Source: an uncultured Clostridia bacterium
GTDB lineage: Bacteria > Bacillota > Clostridia > Oscillospirales > Butyricicoccaceae
NCBI GenBank assembly: GCA_910586575.1
Contig: CAJUJQ010000123.1
Span: forward strand, 1-9,387
Length of the DNA: 9,387 bases
Direction of reading: 5' to 3'
In this document: in pieces, positions 6,021 through 9,387 of the stretch
Layout of the letters: each line of letters begins with the position of its first letter
Position numbering within the stretch: position 1 is the stretch's first letter
The notes under the pieces: generated by a model
Databases searched by the model: none
What the model saw: the letters and a program-made list of their open reading frames with translations, nothing else
What the model was told of the DNA's origin: nothing
Translations under genes and position numbers: made by a program

Positions 6021-7037
6021 TCAGCAGATAAAGCCGCCGCCGATCACGATATCGCCGTCATACAGAACGGCGGCCTGCCCGGGAGCAGGGGCGCGCACGC
6101 CCTGTTTGAATACGATCCGTACGGTATCGCCGTCCGGGTAAACGTCTGCGCGGTCGGCGCGCTGTGAAAAGCGGACGCGCACATCACACGAAAACGGGCC
6201 ATGCGCCGCATATTCGGGCGCGCAGTAGTGCATTTGCTTGGCGGTCAGTTCATAATGAATGGGATCGGTCAGCGATAAAACGACTTCATTTGTTTCCGGA
6301 CGGAGCGCGGTGACAAACAGCCGCCCGCTGGCGGATACGCCAAGCCCCTTACGCTGGCCGACCGTGTAACGGTGCACGCCCAGGTGCCGCCCTAAGATGT
6401 TTCCGTTCTCGTCTACAAAATTGCCTTCTGGCAGGCGCACTCCGCGGCGTTCCAGCCAGCCGCACCAGTCGCCGTCCGGGATGAAGCAGATATCCATGCT
6501 GTCCTTTTTTTCAGCGGAGGGGATGGCTTCCTTTGCCGCGTAAGCGCGGATTTCCTGCTTGCTTTCGGCTTCGCCCAGCGGAAAGATACAGCGGGACAGC
6601 ATCTCGCGCGGCAGACGGTGGAGCATATAGCTTTGATCCTTGGTACTGGCAGCGCGCATGAGCAGGGTGCGGCCCTCGCGGTCGTGCCCGATGCGGGCAT
6701 AATGCCCGGTTGCGAGATAGTTTGCGCCAATTTCCGCCGCATATTCTACCAGTGCGTAGAATTTAATCAGCGGATTGCAGACGACACAAGGGACGGGCGT
6801 GCGCCCGTTCCGGTATTCCTCTTGAAAATAGGCGCAGACTGACTGCTCGAACGGTTCCCGCTTGTGCGAAAGGAAAAGTGGGATGCCCAAGCGATCCGCT
6901 ACGGCCTGCGCTTCGGCTTCGCCGCCTAAGCCAAGATCCAGGAACAGCCCGTGAACCTCTAGCCCCTGTTTTTGCAGAAGGGACGCCGCCACGGCGGAAT
7001 CAACCCCGCCGGACAGGCCCAATACAACCTTTTCCAT
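6021..7037 (-). CDS. mnmA: tRNA-specific 2-thiouridylase MnmA, short clostridial form (338 aa)
   Basis: This enzyme catalyses ATP-dependent thiolation of U34 in the Lys, Glu and Gln tRNAs, using sulfur from a cysteine desulfurase, in the cytoplasm. The N-terminal PP-loop is LGLSGGVDSAV (residues ~6-16). The catalytic cysteine pair is Cys87 (PCVVCN) and Cys184 (DICFI). Also present are ATGHYARI, KDQSYML and the TVGQRKGLG motif preceding the C-terminal beta-barrel. The protein is somewhat shorter than the ~355-370 residues of E. coli-type enzymes, chiefly because the segment after the PP-loop is compact (LFLDLGLGGEAEAQ). The usual TPNP is TPVP here. The start ATG 7037 abuts the stop of the upstream gene (TAA-ATG) and has GGGAGG 8 nt upstream, so translation is probably coupled. 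All core residues are intact. Confidence 0.95.
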   Translation of the reverse strand: MEKVVLGLSGGVDSAVAASLLQKQGLEVHGLFLDLGLGGEAEAQAVADRLGIPLFLSHKREPFEQSVCAYFQEEYRNGRTPVPCVVCNPLIKFYALVEYAAEIGANYLATGHYARIGHDREGRTLLMRAASTKDQSYMLHRLPREMLSRCIFPLGEAESKQEIRAYAAKEAIPSAEKKDSMDICFIPDGDWCGWLERRGVRLPEGNFVDENGNILGRHLGVHRYTVGQRKGLGVSASGRLFVTALRPETNEVVLSLTDPIHYELTAKQMHYCAPEYAAHGPFSCDVRVRFSQRADRADVYPDGDTVRIVFKQGVRAPAPGQAAVLYDGDIVIGGGFIC

Positions 7038-8594
7038 TTATCGAGCCTCCCAATTCTGCACGCCCGCAAAGAGCTGGTACGGGTATGGTTCAAAATTATG
7101 CATCAGCCCCGCGCGGGTTACCACCTGGCTGCGCTCAAAAGCAAGTGGGATGACGGGCAGCGTTTCCGAAAACGTCTGGTAAAAGGCGGTTTTATCCTCG
7201 GCTGCACGCGACGCGGTGAGTGTAGCCTCAAATTCTTCGTTATCAAAATTTCCGTAGTTCAGCGCGCCGTCCTTTGCCACCAGCGGACGAATATCGAAAT
7301 CAGGCGTCAGCCGGGTTTCCCCGTAGTAAATGTCAAAATTCCCGCGTTCCAGTGCGCGCATGTAATCCTCATAGGGGAGGGCGTTAACGGTTGCGCCGAT
7401 GCCTGCCGCTTGAAGGGCTGCCGCGATGGTTTCCGCCGCCGAAACCTTATATGCGTTGTCGCTGTTGACCAGAATGACAGGCGTGAATTTTTCATGCCAG
7501 TATGGTGTATACCAGCGTGTCGGGGGCGGAATGTAGTCTAAAATCCCGTCGCCGTTGTTGTCGGCGAAGCCTGCCCCCGCAAGCAATTCGAGCGGGTCTG
7601 GGGGGGCTTCGCCGCTGTCCGCAGGCTGCGGGTTGACTGGCAAGAGCGCCGGGTCGGCATAGTTTTGCAGCTGTGAGGAGCAAATGCCTGCGCGCTGAAT
7701 CAGCAGGCTGACCGCCTGCCGGACAACAGCCTGGCCGAGCGCGCCATTGCTGTGGTTGACTCCCAGGTAATGGAAATCGGTCGTGCGCGTCCGATAAACA
7801 TTGGTTGCGCCCGAAACGGCGTTCGCCTTGGGCGAAATCCGCTCGGTACGGGTCATAGAAATATCGCCGGTTTCAAAGCCGTACATCAGCGCTTCCGCAC
7901 GGGAGGTCGCGACCAGGTGCACGGTCGGGAAAGATTCAATGGTACCGCCCTGCCAATGCTCATTGCGCACCAGCGACCACGTGCCGTTCTCCTGTACGGG
8001 CCTGTACGGGCCGGTGCCGTCGGCGAAGGTGTCCGATTCCGTGCCCGCGCGGCAGATCGGCACGTCCAGCAGGCGGGGCAGGTCGGCGTTCGGCGTGAGC
8101 AGGTTGACCGTCAGCTGGCTGCCGGCGGCGGCGATGGATTCCACGTCGGCAAAACGCGCGTGATAGGGCGAGGTCTCGTCGTCCCTCGCGGCCTGCCAGC
8201 TGGAGGCGACATCTTCGGCAGTCACGGGTGCGCCCGACCAGAAGGTCAGGTCGTTTTTGAGGGTAAAGCTCCACATCAGGCCAGAGCCTTGCCAGCTGCC
8301 GCAAAGCACCGGCACCGGCTCAAAGTTTTCATTCAGCACAAACAGGCCCTCATACAGCGCCTCCAACAACAGGCGGTTGATGCGGGTGCGTGACGTAACC
8401 GGGCTGACCGGCTCGGCAGTGTAATACGCCAGGCCCAGATAACCGGGTGGGGTTTCCGTGGTCTGTTTGGGGATATCGGCTTCCGGATCGTCAGCCGTTT
8501 GTTCTTCCGGCAGGGGAAAGAGCACCGAGCAGCCGGACTGCCCGAGCGCCAGCAGCAGCGCCAGCAGCAGCGCCGCAAATCGTTTCTTCCACAT
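7038..8594 (-). CDS. family-5 ABC transporter substrate-binding lipoprotein (518 aa)
   Basis: This is an extracytoplasmic solute-binding protein of the SBP_bac_5 (oligopeptide/nickel type) family, anchored as a lipoprotein. The N-terminus is MWKKR plus a Leu/Ala-rich core, ending at the lipobox GQSGC with lipidation Cys22; Gln at -3 is not the usual Leu/Val. An acidic linker follows (EEQTADDPEAD). Domain signatures are LTFWSGAPVTAEDV, GTGPYRPV, the region VVRQAVSLLIQ (family: VRQALAYAID) and a C-terminal IPLAFERSQVVTRAGL. Length is normal. The start ATG 8594 lies 9 nt after the previous stop, with GAGGG 6 nt upstream. No permease or ATPase gene is adjacent, so it either serves a transporter encoded elsewhere or has a non-transport role. 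Ligand unknown; peptides are the family default. Confidence 0.92.
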   Translation of the reverse strand: MWKKRFAALLLALLLALGQSGCSVLFPLPEEQTADDPEADIPKQTTETPPGYLGLAYYTAEPVSPVTSRTRINRLLLEALYEGLFVLNENFEPVPVLCGSWQGSGLMWSFTLKNDLTFWSGAPVTAEDVASSWQAARDDETSPYHARFADVESIAAAGSQLTVNLLTPNADLPRLLDVPICRAGTESDTFADGTGPYRPVQENGTWSLVRNEHWQGGTIESFPTVHLVATSRAEALMYGFETGDISMTRTERISPKANAVSGATNVYRTRTTDFHYLGVNHSNGALGQAVVRQAVSLLIQRAGICSSQLQNYADPALLPVNPQPADSGEAPPDPLELLAGAGFADNNGDGILDYIPPPTRWYTPYWHEKFTPVILVNSDNAYKVSAAETIAAALQAAGIGATVNALPYEDYMRALERGNFDIYYGETRLTPDFDIRPLVAKDGALNYGNFDNEEFEATLTASRAAEDKTAFYQTFSETLPVIPLAFERSQVVTRAGLMHNFEPYPYQLFAGVQNWEAR

Positions 8595-8603
8595 AGCATT
8601 CCC

Positions 8604-9387
8604 TCACAGGCTGATGATGCCAGCCTGTACGCCGCGCACACCCTTTGTGACGCGGTGCGACCAGAATTCATCACTCATGCAATAGGTACACATGCCGGAA
8701 TCGATGATATTGCCGCTGTCCAGCCCGGCGTCTGCCAGCAGGCTGGCGTTAATCCCCTGCAAATCAACGAACCATTTTGCGCCGCGCTTCTCGATAAAGG
8801 GCTTTACGCGCGCGCCCATGCTGTGTTCCATTGCCTCCGGTACATCGGCGTCGGTTTCAAAGCAGCATTGCCGGATGGAAGGGCCAATGACCGCAAGCAT
8901 GGTGTCCCGCCGTGCGCCGAACGCCCGTGCCATGGTATCGACCGTGTTGGTCAGGATGCCCGCCGCCGTGCCGCGCCATCCCGAATGGCACACGCCGATG
9001 CTTTGGCTGGACGGGTCATACAGCAGCGTCACCACGCAGTCGGCATAGAACCCGGCGAGCGGCGTATCCGGCAGGTTGGTGACAATCGCGTCAGACTCCC
9101 ACGCCATCGGGCGGTGCAGCCCCATGCCCACGGTTCCCTCGGTCACCACCGAGACCTCGGCGCGGTGCACCTGCTCGGTACGGGTGACGCGCTGCTCGTT
9201 CATGCCGAGCGCCGCGCACAGGATTTTATAATTCTCCCGGACGTTGGCCGGGTCGTCCCCGCGGCTGAAGCCCAGGTTCATGCTTTCGCACGCACCGGTT
9301 GAGACGCCGCCGGATTTGGTCGTGAATGCGTGCCGCACCGGCAGCTTTTCGCAAATATAATATCTTAAATCGCCCTTTTGGACGGGT
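8604..9387 (-). CDS. pgeF: PgeF/YfiH laccase-domain protein, 5'-truncated by window edge
   Basis: This belongs to the multicopper polyphenol oxidase/laccase-domain family (YfiH, YlmD). Members are now described as purine nucleoside-cleaving enzymes and, in some bacteria, as a peptidoglycan editing factor. The metal-binding triad is visible (numbering from GTG 9338): His58 (TEQVHRAEV), Cys101 (YADCVVTLLYD) and His118 (CHSGWRGTAAG). Other markers are FTTKSGGVS, MNLGFSRGDD, WESDAIVTN and IGPSIRQCCFE. The C-terminal Cys/Tyr cluster MCTYC precedes SHR, also usual. GTG 9338 looks like a start, but the frame stays open to the right edge (KGDLRYYICEKLPVRH...). That segment matches the normal N-terminus, so the true start lies outside the window. 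ADCVV lacks the proline common after ADCx. It heads the visible operon, 9 nt before the lipoprotein gene. The physiological substrate is not settled by sequence. Confidence 0.92.
   Translation of the reverse strand, partial: PVQKGDLRYYICEKLPVRHAFTTKSGGVSTGACESMNLGFSRGDDPANVRENYKILCAALGMNEQRVTRTEQVHRAEVSVVTEGTVGMGLHRPMAWESDAIVTNLPDTPLAGFYADCVVTLLYDPSSQSIGVCHSGWRGTAAGILTNTVDTMARAFGARRDTMLAVIGPSIRQCCFETDADVPEAMEHSMGARVKPFIEKRGAKWFVDLQGINASLLADAGLDSGNIIDSGMCTYCMSDEFWSHRVTKGVRGVQAGIISL

Noticed and set aside
7991..8010. Perfect 10-bp tandem duplication (CCTGTACGGG twice) in the lipoprotein gene, a possible slippage or phase-variation site
   Set aside because: With only two units, and with the encoded GTGPYRPVQE matching the family's normal sequence in the intact frame, this looks like chance. 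It could be noted if a frameshifted allele were ever found.
8546..8569. 12-bp tandem repeat (GCGCCAGCAGCA twice)
   Set aside because: It simply encodes the repetitive Leu/Ala core of the lipoprotein signal peptide (LLLALLLAL).
8499..9302. Long open frame on the + strand opposite the pgeF and lipoprotein genes
   Set aside because: It is antisense to a gene with intact family motifs, and its translation is Arg/His/Gln-rich and resembles no protein. Long antisense frames are expected from the GC-rich codon use here. The same applies to the + strand frames at 2309-3079, 3508-3993 and 7752-8393.
9338..9338. GTG as the start of the pgeF homologue
   Set aside because: The frame is open to the window end, and the upstream residues (LRYYICEKLPVRH) look like the normal N-terminal strand of the family.

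Overview
The window reads as an ordinary chromosomal stretch of a moderately GC-rich Clostridia-type Firmicute, most likely a gut Oscillospiraceae/Butyricicoccaceae-like bacterium. The evidence for this is the LL-diaminopimelate aminotransferase route, the strong AAGGAGG ribosome binding sites, the GHKL/LytTR two-component pair and the short clostridial form of MnmA. The genus is not determinable from sequence alone. No phage, insertion sequence, tRNA, rRNA or CRISPR signal was seen, and no gene-free stretch exceeds 100 bases.

Layout. At the left edge, on the + strand, are the 3' four-fifths of dapL and a small unrecognised protein coupled to it. Both face a bidirectional hairpin terminator at 1387-1420. 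Everything from there to the right edge is on the - strand. Read in the direction of transcription it runs: a PgeF/YfiH laccase-domain protein (cut by the right edge), an orphan family-5 substrate-binding lipoprotein, mnmA, an EamA-type DMT transporter, a CPBP-family membrane protease, a LytTR response regulator, its GHKL histidine kinase, and a secondary-promoter gene for a Pro/Glu-rich protein with a C-terminal coiled coil. Gaps are 62 nt or less and several junctions overlap or abut: TAA directly followed by ATG before mnmA, an 11-nt overlap before the CPBP gene, and a GTGA overlap between regulator and kinase. The first seven - strand genes could therefore be one transcript, although internal promoters are not excluded.

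The most interesting signal is around 2000-2101. The last codons of the kinase gene contain an exact 11-bp direct repeat with a 21-bp period. It sits just upstream of a -35/-10 pair with 17-bp spacing, which is followed by a perfect hairpin at the predicted 5' end of the mRNA and then the coiled-coil gene. Two direct half-sites two helical turns apart upstream of -35 is the typical operator geometry of LytTR (AgrA-like) regulators, and a LytTR regulator is encoded about 1.3 kb away in the same cluster. The inferred module is: membrane sensor kinase, LytTR regulator, paired operator hidden in the kinase's C-terminal tail, and induction of the coiled-coil protein. The adjacent CPBP protease may take part. 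The proteins are recognised from family motifs; the operator and the circuit are inference.
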